From NCBI RefSeq assembly GCF_040954835.1, contig NC_090698.1, positions 33,223,501-33,287,500 of the forward strand: a stretch of DNA of 64,000 nucleotides, written 5' to 3'. Below the pieces are notes generated by a model. That model was not told the DNA's origin. It saw nothing but the letters and a program-made list of their open reading frames with translations, and searched no databases. Every line of letters begins with the position of its first letter. Within the stretch, counting starts at the first letter, position 1. The DNA comes from Lepisosteus oculatus (Eukaryota > Chordata > Actinopteri > Semionotiformes > Lepisosteidae). A program made the position numbers and the translations under genes. Below, piece after piece: positions 38,961-49,900 of this stretch.

Positions 38961-41322
38961 GGAGAAGCCAGCACAGGGGTGGAGGATGTTCTTTTGCCCA
39001 GGTCTCTGGGAGAGAACAGCGCCAACTCCATAGGCAGAGGCGTTGACTTCAACAACGAAGGGTAATAAGGGATCAGGGTGTTGGAGCAGAGGGGCCGACA
39101 AAAAGTTGTTTTAGGAAGGCTTTGTGGGCTTCAGGGTTCCACTTGCCCAGGTCAGGCCCCTAACGCGTGAGTGCTGTGATTGGGGCGATGACCGAGCTAA
39201 AGGTCCTGATAAACCAGCGGTAAAAGTTAGCGAACCCCAGAAACCACTGGATCTGTTTGAGGTTCCTAGGGGCAGGCCAGTCGCTAATAGCCATTACCTT
39301 ATCAGAATCTACTTCCACACCCTGGGGAGAGATGACATACCTGAGGAAGTGAATTCTTGAGGCATGAAAATGAGGTGTGAAAGGACCTCATGGACATGGG
39401 GACATGGTCCTGGAAGTTACTAGAAAAGATCAAAATGTCATCCAGGTAAACTAAAACGTGTCTGTGCAGGATGTCACGAAAAATATAGTTATTGAATGAA
39501 ACGAAGGGGGCATTAACCATGCCAAGGGGCATGAAGACATATTCATAATGTCCTCGAGTTGTTATAAATGCAGTTTTCCATTCATCTCCCTCCTTAATGC
39601 AAATAAGATTATAAGTGCCTCACAGTTCCAATTTACTGAATATTGTTGCTTCCTGAAAAGATTCGAGCTTAAGGTATAAGAGGGAGGGGATGGCAGTTGG
39701 GAATAGTGATGCTATTGAGACCCCAGTAGTCTACATGGTCTGAGTAAGCCATCCTCCCCCCCCCCACAAAGAAAAAAACGGCACAGGGTGGCAACGTGGA
39801 TGGGCGTATGAAACCCGCAGCCAGGGAGTCCCAGATGTATTCCTCCAGAGCTCTCTTCCGGAACTGAAAGGGAATAGACCCACCCCTTTGAAGGTAACAC
39901 ACCAGGAAGTAGATCAATCCCGCAGTCGTAGGGGCGGTGAGGTGGAAGACAAAGAGCCTTTTGTTTTCTAAAGACCTGCTTGAGATCGGCGTACTTGGGA
40001 TGAATTCCAGGAGGGGGATCCAGGGAGACAAAGGCTGTAGAAATGCACACCAAGAGACGGCAACACCCAGAGTGGCGCCGAAGGCCCCGGGCCAGGATCT
40101 CCTTGCGGGCCCAGGAAAAGGGAAGGGTCATGTTTGAGAAGCCAGGGGTGACCCAGGAGAAAGGGGTGAGATGTAGAATCTAGGAGCAGGAACTGGATGC
40201 TTTCTTGATGAGTAGCACTGATCAAATGGGTGAGTGGGACTGTCTGCCAGCAGATCTGTCCAGGGGAGAGAAGTGAGACATCAAAGGAGGAGACTTGGAG
40301 AGGGAGTAACAGTGCGACACAAAGGATCTTCTGATCCTCGACTAAAGAGGCATCTAGAAAGTTCACCCAAATTAAGAAAAGCCAAGAGATTGAATTGGCA
40401 TTTCCCCCCCATGAGAGGCATACGGTGAGAGAAGGGCTGTAAGAACGGTGCGAGGTGGAAACGATACTAACTCGGGAGATGTAGTATTGCATGGAGGGCC
40501 GTGGGATCGGAGGGGGCAAACAGGAAGATGTTCAGAGGAGCCACGGTACATGCAAAGACCCTCGCGGAGGTGTTTCATTCTCTACTCTGCTGAAAGACAG
40601 TGGCCTTTTCTATCTTCGAGAGTAGTAGTTGGTGAGGTGGGTCATGGAGGGAGGGAGGTGGAGGCGGTGGGCAGGTGTCTATCCGTTCTGATGTCAATCT
40701 CAAAGACCCAGAAAATGAAGAACTCCAGTGAGGTGAAGTCGAGGGGAAGGTGGATAAGGTGGTCCTTTAATTCATCAGATAACCCCTGACGGAACTGTCG
40801 AATGAATGATTCTTGATCCCAGGTTGTCTGAGGGGCCAGGGAGAGAAATTTGGCGATGTAATCCTGCAGGGGACGATTTCCTTGTCCAAGGGTAGAAAGG
40901 CAATGAGCAGCCAGGTGAAGAGGATAGAGCTGACCAAAAGTGGCTTGCAAGGCGGCTTGGAACCAGATGACATTGGCTGTTTCGGGAGCATTCTGGATGA
41001 GGAGGGCGGTGGCCCAGTCCAGGGCTCGACCGGAGAGGTCAGAGGGTAAGCAGTCGGGGCGGAGTTGGAAGGCCATCCAACACTGAGTCAGGAAGCCCTG
41101 GCAGTTGGTGGAGTCACCGTCAAACTTATCCGGAGTGGGGAGAGGTAGAGGGGTGATGGGTGCTGCAGGAGGCTGAGGAGGTACGGGGGCTGTGGCCAGC
41201 TGGGGAGGCGAGGATTCAGTCACATGAGTGACGAGTTGTTGAACAGCTGCTGTTAGTTGTCCCAGGGCCCAGGGGTGTTGCTGAAGTATGGAAAAAAGAT
41301 CGCTCTGACCCACGGGGTTCAT
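38960..41322 (-). mobile_element. Ty3/gypsy retrotransposon remains (gag-PR-RT-RNase H)
   Basis: Minus strand, 5' to 3': Gag frame 41322-40642 (226 codons, with the gypsy-type block PDKFDGDSTNCQGFL and FIRQFRQGLSDELKDHL); a protease-like stretch about 40430-40080 (NFLDASLV, HPFLLGHPWL); RT pieces about 40030-39300 in more than one frame, with the polymerase box YLDD; RNase H pieces about 39120-38970. The Gag resembles the sushi-ichi/Mart group. Frame breaks in pol and no flanking LTRs show it is a dead fragment. The integrase part is missing. Confidence 0.8.
40642..41322 (-). pseudogene. Gypsy-type Gag ORF
   Basis: An intact ATG-to-frame-end stretch of 226 residues, Pro-rich near residues 40-65 then a helical capsid-like region. 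It reads through to LPTASTSLPP without an obvious zinc knuckle before the frame closes. The length of this open frame, compared with the broken pol, is the only hint of relative preservation. Confidence 0.7.
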
Positions 41323-41339
41323 ATTGTCGGCTATTCTGT

Positions 41340-42200
41340 TAGGGACGAGCTATTAATAGGTCTCGAGACAGGGTCCGAAAGTTAAAATATCCAAGACAGG
41401 TGAAGAAGAGTGGTCGGTATTACCAAGCGAGGTCAAATCCGGGTAGTGAGAATGTAGTCAGGCAAACAAATCCGAGAGGAGCGAGACCAGAAAGAGATCG
41501 TAAAAAAAATTAAAAAGTTGTAGGTGAGGGGATCCAGACAAGGTAGAGAGGGTTTCAAGAAAGGAGGGCGAGGTGAGGCAAGATAAGCTCAGGAGGCAGA
41601 TGAAATCCTAATACAGAGCGCCAGTAGCAGTGAGCAGAGGGTTTAAACAGTTACAGGGAAAAGGTGTTGTAGGAACGGAGTAATTTACAAACCCTGTGCT
41701 GGTCTCCAGGCAAGGTCCGGTAGCTGAGGTATCCAACGCAGACAACGAGGTACAGTTAAGTCCAGGTAATAGGCAAGAAAAGAGGCAAACAAATCCAATA
41801 TGGGCTAGGAAAGAGCGAGAAATCAAAAAACATAGAGTCAACATTGAGGGAGTCCAGATGAGGTAAAAAGGTACTTAGAAGAAAAGGGGCAAGGAGCACA
41901 GGAAGCAAAAGAAATCCTAATACCGAGCAATTTTACAGGGTGAACTGAAAGTTTAAATAGTGAAGGAAGGGGTACGTAAGGGAAATTGGATAATGAGGGG
42001 TTAATTGAGACCAACTGCAGCCGTAACAGGTTTGGAATGAAGATTGAATAATTTGGAGTTAATAGGTGCTGGCTGTGCTGGTAACACAGGGTGGTTCGAC
42101 AGACCTTGAGTAGTCATAGCCTAAGATCTGCTTATTTAAAATAACGCAAGGTAGTTCAAAATATAATCAGGTGGGTAGCTGCGTCAGCATGCGTAGGCTG
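41340..42200 (-). repeat. Gypsy 5' leader with a duplicated unit
   Basis: Immediately upstream of Gag. Two imperfect copies of a roughly 250-300 bp unit occur at about 41370-41620 and 41690-41940; shared words include 'ggcaaacaaatcc', 'atcctaatac' and 'agagg..agcgag'. Probably the untranslated leader or LTR remains of the gypsy element. Confidence 0.45.
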
Positions 42201-42204
42201 CAAA

Positions 42205-44190
42205 GGAACATGTAATAGGTTTATTCCATGCTGAAAAAAAAGAAGAAAGAAAACACAAAGTTTCGGCCATGGAGCCTACTTCAGGTGTGAGAAAGACAAG
42301 GCAGTAAGCAAAGGTAATGTAGTGGGAGAACAAAGGCTTGGAGAGAGGAGGAGTGAGAGGTGGGAGCAGGGGACAGGGGACAAGAGAGGCCAATCAAGAG
42401 GTGTGAAGTCAGGACAGGTGTAGAGAGGTGTGAAATGAAAGCTCCTATGAATGGGGAAAATGTAGAAGAAAAGTAGTCTGTCGTTAAGAGAAGGGGGAAG
42501 GTATGATCCTAGCTGCAGGATAACTTTGGTTTCTGTAGTCTTTCTGATGTATGAGTTCGGAAAACCATCTTTGAGAACACAGTTGGAGAGATTAGGGTGG
42601 TCATGGCCATCAGAGGTGAAATGAGAAACAATGGGCTTGGAGAGATCTTTAATCTTCACAGCCCTAACGTTCTCTGAAGCAGTCTCCAAGTCTCCATCCT
42701 GTTTCTCCAATGTAGATGGCTGGGCCTTTACTGCAAGAGATACAGTAAATAAGGTTGCTGGAGGTACAAGATGCCATCTGGGTGATCCGGAATTGTCCTG
42801 AGGGGCCTTGAATGAGTGTGATGTTAGACGTGTACTTGCAGGTGATACAGCGAGCTCTGTTGCAAGGGAAAGTGCCTGGTGGGGATGGTTGCTGAGGGCG
42901 GTCAAGGGAGCTGTGAACAAGAAGGTGGCGGTCAAAAAAGAGGGCCCCAATGGAGGGATCATCCTGTAGGATGGAAAGGTTGTCGTTAATAGTCCTAGGG
43001 GTAGGAAGTATGTTGGGGTGGTAGGGAAGTACCAAAGGTATGCGGTTGTTAAGGTGGGAGTTCCTGATTGGGTTGATGGTCCGAGGGGTGTTTTTGGCTC
43101 GGGCAAGGGCCCTGTTAATAACACTGCTGGGATATCCTCTGTTGATGAAAAAGGAGTACATTTTGAGGACTTGGTTCTGGAAGTTGGTGTTGTTGCTGCA
43201 TAATCGTCATAGCCGAAGGAACTGTGAAAAATTGAGAGAGTTTTTAGTGTGTTTGGGGTGAAATGAGCTATACAGGAGATAGCTGTGTGAATCCATTGGT
43301 TTGTAATAAACCGAAGTGGAGAGTCGGGGGTAGTTGATGGAGAATTTGATGTCTAGAAATGTAGGAAGAGTAGTGGAAGAGTAGTGGAAGATATTTTAAC
43401 TGTATAAGCACTCAATCTGGTCGTTGGAGCATGTGGCGGCACCAACTTAGTCATCAATGTATCGCTTGTAGAGGTCAGGGACATATCCAGTGTAGGAAGC
43501 GAAGAAGCGTTCTTCAAAAATATTGGCATAGCCGGGTCCCATTCTGGTGCCCATGGCAACTCCACTCGCTGTCACGCCCGACATCCCTCCCTAGAAGGCG
43601 CTCCACTGCTCCCATTATTGTCCTTGTGCTTAAGCTCCCCAGGTGTACCCTTTTAGCGTTATTACTTAAAGACCAGCTTCTCCAGTCCTTGGGGCTCATC
43701 ATTAGGGTAAGATGTCGCGAGGCCCACCTAGCACCAGGAAACCCTACGTCCGTCTCCTGAGGGCATAGGTCTCATCCCCGACATCTCCTGCTTCCTGAGC
43801 CCGGGTCTGGAGGATCTCGCCCCGTCACCCTTGGACCTCCATGTTTTGTTTGTCCGTGTGCTCCCCCCTATCGGGGATTTTAACTTTGTCGCGTCCCAGG
43901 ATGGATTCCTTGTTGATGGACTCTCGGGCTGTGCTTTGACCTGCCCTTGGACCCGTTTGGATTTGGATGCCATTTTGTCTTCCCCGTACACTGTCTCACG
44001 GACTGTCACTATTATTTTGTGCACTATTAAACCCCTGTATGTTCCCTTTTACCACGCCTCCTGTTTTCTCCACCTCTTACCGCATCGCATAGGGTCTTTT
44101 ACAAGATCTGACACGGATTTGAGTCCGTGCTCGTGACACTCGCCTGTTGGTAAAAAAGGTTATTGAATGTAAATTCAATATAATCAGATT
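42205..44190 (-). mobile_element. Penelope-like element with RT and GIY-YIG remains, split by an LTR
   Basis: Minus strand. From about 44190 down: RT core remains (FYQQASGVAMGTRMGP, then YIDD at about 43450-43461) interrupted between 44144 and 43569 by a solo LTR; a long frame 43161-42664 with C-x2-C cysteines (RCITCKY) and the GIY-YIG endonuclease start IYCISCSKGPAIYIGETG; a frame change near 42670 after which the domain continues (SKPIVSHFTSDGHDH). The 3' tail runs to about 42205. A stop follows YIDD directly (43447-43449). Dead by stop, frameshift and insertion. RT joined to a C-terminal GIY-YIG domain is the Penelope-like signature. Confidence 0.85.
43570..44138. mobile_element. Solo LTR (569 bp) with 5-bp TSD
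   Basis: Begins TGTCACGCCCGAC and ends GCTCGTGACA, so termini TGTCACG/CGTGACA are inverted. Flanked by CTCGC on both sides (43565-43569, 44139-44143). The sequence is markedly richer in C and G than its neighbours. No internal retroelement sequence is present, so it formed by recombination between two LTRs. It lies inside the Penelope-like RT and is therefore the younger insertion. Confidence 0.85.
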
Positions 44191-44259
44191 TTATATTATA
44201 ATTATATACAATTACATTAATTATAATTGTATCTAATTTGTATCTCACTTTCAGTTAAC

Positions 44260-46960
44260 CATCACTAACTTTTTTCTTGATAAAGCTGCATGATCGTGAG
44301 CTAATGGGACATATGGAAACCTATTTAGGGTTGACTGCACCTCCTGTACAGCTCATTGCCAGGTTGTGGTTAATTACATGGTATACTGTTGTAGCATGAA
44401 TCTCAATTTTCTGTGCAGTATTTGTGCTTTCCCTGTCCCCTAGCTACTAAAGAAAACCTTCTGCATATATAATATGATGTATTATTGATTGAACAATACT
44501 TTTTGCACACACAAGATGTAAATCAACACTTTTGGGACCATTTTCTTCTCCTGTGAAAAATTGTCTTTAGCTTGAAGAGACTCCCATAATTGATTTTTGT
44601 GTCTAGAGCAGAGATTTGTATTCACTGCTCTGCAAAAATGCGTTTCAGACTGGGATTTTGAGTGAAAACAATCATAAATTATTAACATTTTGCAACATGA
44701 TAGTTTTGAAAATTGTGTTAACTTTTTTGAAAATGTGAACAATGTTTCAAGACCTGTGTTCAAGTAATTGAGAAAAAATGTAATATTTTTTATCATGCTT
44801 CATCTGTTAATTCAACCCATAAAATTATTTCTCATATCATGCTAGCACAAAGAGTTTAAACTTGCACTGTTTTACAGTATGCTTGTTATTTATCTGCAAT
44901 TCACAACTTCAGGTTTCATAAAAAATGTTTTTCAATAAAACACTTTTCAAGCAGTACATAATGTGATTAATGCACATCTGTTTTTAAGCAGATGAGAATG
45001 ACTAATGTAATGGAGCAAGCAGAATTTTTCATCATAATTTATGGAATAAAGCATATCAAGAATATTAAGAAGCAACACATTCACATACGTGTTGGGCCTC
45101 TTTCAAGCAAACAGAAAAAGACTGCACTGTTGGCTTCAACTAATAAAACAAAATACCTGTAGCAAGTTATTCAGGAGCAGGTAAAGGTTTATTCCATGCT
45201 GAAAAGAAAAGAGAGACAACATTTCAGCTGTGGAGACTTCTTCAGGTATAACACACTTGAAAATTCATTTGTTTTGTGGAATATATATAAAAGTAAGAGT
45301 GCTATGAAAGCTATATTGTGACGACTTTAAGACTTTAGTTTGACTTTATGCATATCTTGGTTTCTTACTGAAACTATTCTAAACATATTTCAAAAACTAG
45401 GGTTAGGAACAGTCCCTATTTAGGCTTAGATTTGGAAAACCCATAAAAATTGGCATTAAACGGTTAAGGGTTAAGTCTGCATTCAGATGGCTTATTTACA
45501 AACTGTAGGATGTGAGTTTTAGTTGTATCTTGAAAGTTATACTTGATATTTTTGTTAACTTCTGCCTGTGTTTAATCCTACTGCAATCTCTATCTCAAAC
45601 TTCAGCCTGGATTCAAAAACTTTGCTCATACAAATTTTTAATCCTAGTAAAAATGTAAATGCAACATTAGTAGAACCCTAAGATTAATGTGGAAATGTAT
45701 CACTTCACTTCAAAGCTACCAAACACGATATTGTTAATTCAATTTTGAAATATTTTAATTAGACATTTCATTTCTACAGTGGTTCTAATGATGTTAATAC
45801 ATTTAGGGGTAGTTTTGAGCATTATATTTGAATAAATATGAAAGTTTTCTCAATTTTGTGAGCATCTTGGTTTGGTTCCTGAGCTTGAAAGTTACACATT
45901 AGTGTAATGGACCCGTCTGTCTGTAATAGAATTAGTTTAACAGGACTTGAGAGTATCTACATGTTCCGTTAGATAGATATTGATTTGCTAGCCACAACTG
46001 AGATAGTAATACAATATAATATAGTGATTAACCATGAAGATAAAGGAGTTATTGAAACAAACCGACCACAAAGTAATAGAAAGGCACAGATCAGGAAAGT
46101 GGTGTCAAGCATGCCTTCACAAATGTTGCCCTATTTCCCAAATAAAAATTATGCCAATGCATTAAGAAACAAGACTTTTACACTTACTAGAAATGTACAT
46201 TTGTAGTGTAATACAAAAGGTGCTTGCCTTCTTTCTAAAATGAAAACAAATAATTCCTTCAGATTTTCTTATTATTTCTTATTTGTGAGTAAAACAACTT
46301 CCTTGAATGCTGACATATTGCTTTGCACAGTGGAAAACTCTGTATGTAACTTTTTTTCATTAAGACAAAAACCCACTGGAATTCTTAGAAATCTTTGTAG
46401 AAAGACACAAGTAAACCCCACAAGATAAATTAAGATTGGTCCTCTGAAAGAGATCCTTATAGATTATTGTGAAAGTGTCTTTATATAAAGTGCATTAAAT
46501 TTGGGGTTTTCAAATCAGAATAGTAATCTTATGATTATCATGTTTCCTATTATATATACGTTGACATAGATACACAAAGTGAGAAAAACAAGTAAAATCG
46601 ACATTTTGAAACCACACTGTAGAGGTCTTAAGAATTACATTTTTGGTAAAACAATTCTTAAATTATTATTTTTAAACTAAAATGTATAGAATAGTCATAA
46701 AGTGCCATTTACAATTACCTCATTATCTTTTACTATAATGAGTCACAGAACATGAAATAAAATCCAATCGTGTCTTACTATCTTATTCTCAAATACTACT
46801 CAAACTCGACATACGTGTTTGAGCTCATAAACGATTTAAACGGGTGGTCGTATTCGCATTGTTTGTCCCAGCCGATTCTCTGTAGTTATGTGACCTTTGA
46901 CCTCATATATTGCGATCGATTTCCCTTCCCAAACACGTGGACACAGATGGATGTGTAGCA
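44260..46960. other. Intergenic between mobile cluster and RCL1
   Basis: AT-rich. A short third copy of the Penelope-type tail is at about 45170-45255 ('aaaggtttattccatgctga', 'tgtggagacttcttcaggta'). Nothing else recognised. The last 150 bp before 46969 is richer in CpG and presumably holds the RCL1 promoter. Confidence 0.5.
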
Positions 46961-46968
46961 ATAACAAC

Positions 46969-49900
46969 ATGGCGAGTCAGTGTCTCACTTATGAGGGATG
47001 TAATTTCTTAAGACAGAGGCTAGTTTTATCAACGCTCAGTGGAAAACGGGTCAAAATACGAAACATTCGGTATAAAGATGATAACCCCGGACTCCGAGGT
47101 GTGTTTCTTAAACAAAGCAAAAAGTTATCTTGAAAAATAATTGTTGAATGTCTTGCTAAAAAATAGTACGCAGTATCTAATAATTTCGTTTTTTTGTATT
47201 TTATCGTTAATGTGTGAATGTGTACATTCGCTGCAACAGAGACAAAACTAATATTGATTTTGCCATTGTGCTTTCATTTTTTTAAATGTTTCGCAGCGTA
47301 ATTATTACTGCGTGTATGAGTGTATGATGAGTGGCGCATGTTTAATTCTGCTCCCCTTTGCGCGAATGGTATACGGGTTAAGATAATCCACTTTAAATAT
47401 ACATTTGATTTACATTTTGAATTTAAATGTAGAATGTTGTAAGAGTTCCAAAATATAAATTTGTTTCTCTTTAGAAGTTATACGTCGAGCAATTTACATT
47501 TGTAGTCAGTCAAGGTGGAGAAAACTAAATTAAATCGGTTCGGTTTCTCAAAACGTGGTTGTGTGGCTTTTTGGGCAAAGAATTCTGGAACAGTCCATGT
47601 GCTACTTGTGGGAAATTTAAAATAATGACAATTATGTATTATTATGCTTGTTATGTCCGTCCGTTTTTCTATTCCTCTAGTATTTTAGTTTCAATTATCT
47701 TTAACAAAAGCTAAAAACTTTGTTTGCCTTTTTGAAATACAGTCTGAAATATGTGATGTCAGTGCACAACTTATTTTACGTCTTATTCCAAAGAATTTGA
47801 AGGTAATTTTTGTTGGCAGATGTGTGACGTTTTCTCTTAGGCTGTTCAGAAATGACTGTGACAGAAATGTCTTAAGATCATATATTTTAAAAAATAATGT
47901 ACACTCACGTTATTGGTATTTTATCTTGTATTGGACTTTATGAAGACATGAAAAAAGATATGCTAGATCAAAGATCTTGTGTCATATGTCGTATCAAGTA
48001 TTGAAGGACAAGTCTCGGGTTATTTCTAATATCAGTATTATAAAACTATTATGTGCCTGCGACAAACGTTGCTTTTTGATGGTATGTATGTCTACTTATA
48101 ATAGTTTTTGTTTTCTAGATTTTGAAGCCAGCTTCATTAGGCTGATGGACAAGATCACCAATGGCACTAGGATAGAAATCAATCAAACAGGTTATTTCTT
48201 TAAATCAGAACATTTGAAAATGTTTTTCTGTAGTATTTTATCACTTCTGTGCTGTAATAACTTTTGACTATAAATCTTGAGTAATCTGCATATGAGATAT
48301 ATTTGAACTAACTTTAAAATATAATGTGATTTAATGATTACATTTTTAAATGTCATGATTAATGACAGATAGTAAATTGTTTCTGAAAATTAAGGATTAA
48401 CTGAAATGCATTAACGGGAAAAGAGTCAGCAATGCTGTGGTTTGCTGTATCACGACATGGAAATTCATAAGTCAAAAATATCTTATAACTTTATGATCAG
48501 ACAGGAAGGGTGTATTGGGAATAGGAGTTTCTGCAGTGAGTGATGTGCTGTTTTTCCAGAATGGGTGTGTCATAGCATCAGCTATGGCTTTAGCCAGCAG
48601 GCAGACAGATTCAGACAGAGCTATAGTTACATGATCCATGGCAGCCCTCAATGGAAAGATTGCCTCAGACTGGAAAATAATTAGAACTCAAAAGAAACGG
48701 GCCTTCGTATTCCACTACTGACAAAGGAGAAAATACTATTCTATTTTAACTAGCAGTTAATACAGAAAACAATCTGAGAATTGTAGTGGCCAGAAATAGT
48801 TACTAGTGTTTAGGACTATCCATGCTGTCTTTCTTTTTTCTAGAAATCTTTTCAGCTGCTGAGATCACAAAATTACTTTTTTGAAGGATCAGACTTTATG
48901 CTTCTGGGTAAAAAGCCAATTGCAATATTCTGTGTGACATGCTGGTCAGAATTCCTGTGCAAATTTGCAAAGTGTCTGCTACAGTTATCTAGGTCTCTCA
49001 GGAGCACTCAGTTCTCCTCATGACGAAAGTGAGCTTCTGGCATTGCAGCTTTCGTGTCAGCCTGGGCTGTGTGGCTCAAAGCACTTTGAGGTGCACCGTT
49101 CAAATTGCTGTTCAAATCTAGTATCAAGTCAGTTATGCTATGATTTCAAGAAGTATTACTCTTGAATCTTGTTTTAGCCTTAGATTTAATTGAGTTGTTT
49201 ATTTTGAAGTGTAATAATCCATGCTTTTGTCTGTATTTGCATGTGTCCTCCTGCTTCAGGTACTGCTCTGTTCTATCAGCCAGGGCTGCTATATGGAGGG
49301 ACTGTAGAGCATGACTGTAATCCCCAGCGCTCCATTGGCTACTACCTGGAGGCTCTGCTTGCACTGGCTCCTTTCATGAAGAACCCAATCAGGGCTGTGC
49401 TGAGAGGTGTCACTAATGACCAGAAGGACCCATCTGTAAGCCTTCTGTTTGCTTTACTACTTGCAGTTATTCTGGTTTATTTTATCAAAGATTATTGTAT
49501 TATTTGAACTTTGTTAATGCAGATTTACTGGTTTCTTTTCCATGTCTTTAAGTCTAGATTTTGGAGCACTAATTCAGAGATGACAGTACTGATTTAGGAA
49601 GGAAGGTTTAGCCTCTGAGATGTGTGCTGTCAGGGTTATTCTGGCAGTGTTAATGGAAATGCAGGTTGTTAGATAGCCATGTTTAACTGAGGATTTGCCC
49701 AATCTCTTACCTTAAACTCATAAAAATAAAAATGGATTGTTGCATTCCTGTAAAAAAATACCACCCAAAGAGCCTTGAGAACAACAAAACATTTCTAGTT
49801 GAAGTCACATCTCTTAATTTTCTTTCAATGTCCAAAGAAGTATTATGGTTTGACATAATGTACTTTCATCTCAATGTCCATTCTTGTAGACTGAAGAAAT

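Noticed and set aside
42276..43124. Long minus-strand ORF of 282 codons
   Set aside because: Mostly an alternative frame across the Penelope-like element and its tail; only a part after the frameshift near 42670 continues the GIY-YIG domain.
43831..44136. Plus-strand 101-codon ORF
   Set aside because: Entirely inside the solo LTR, which is non-coding.
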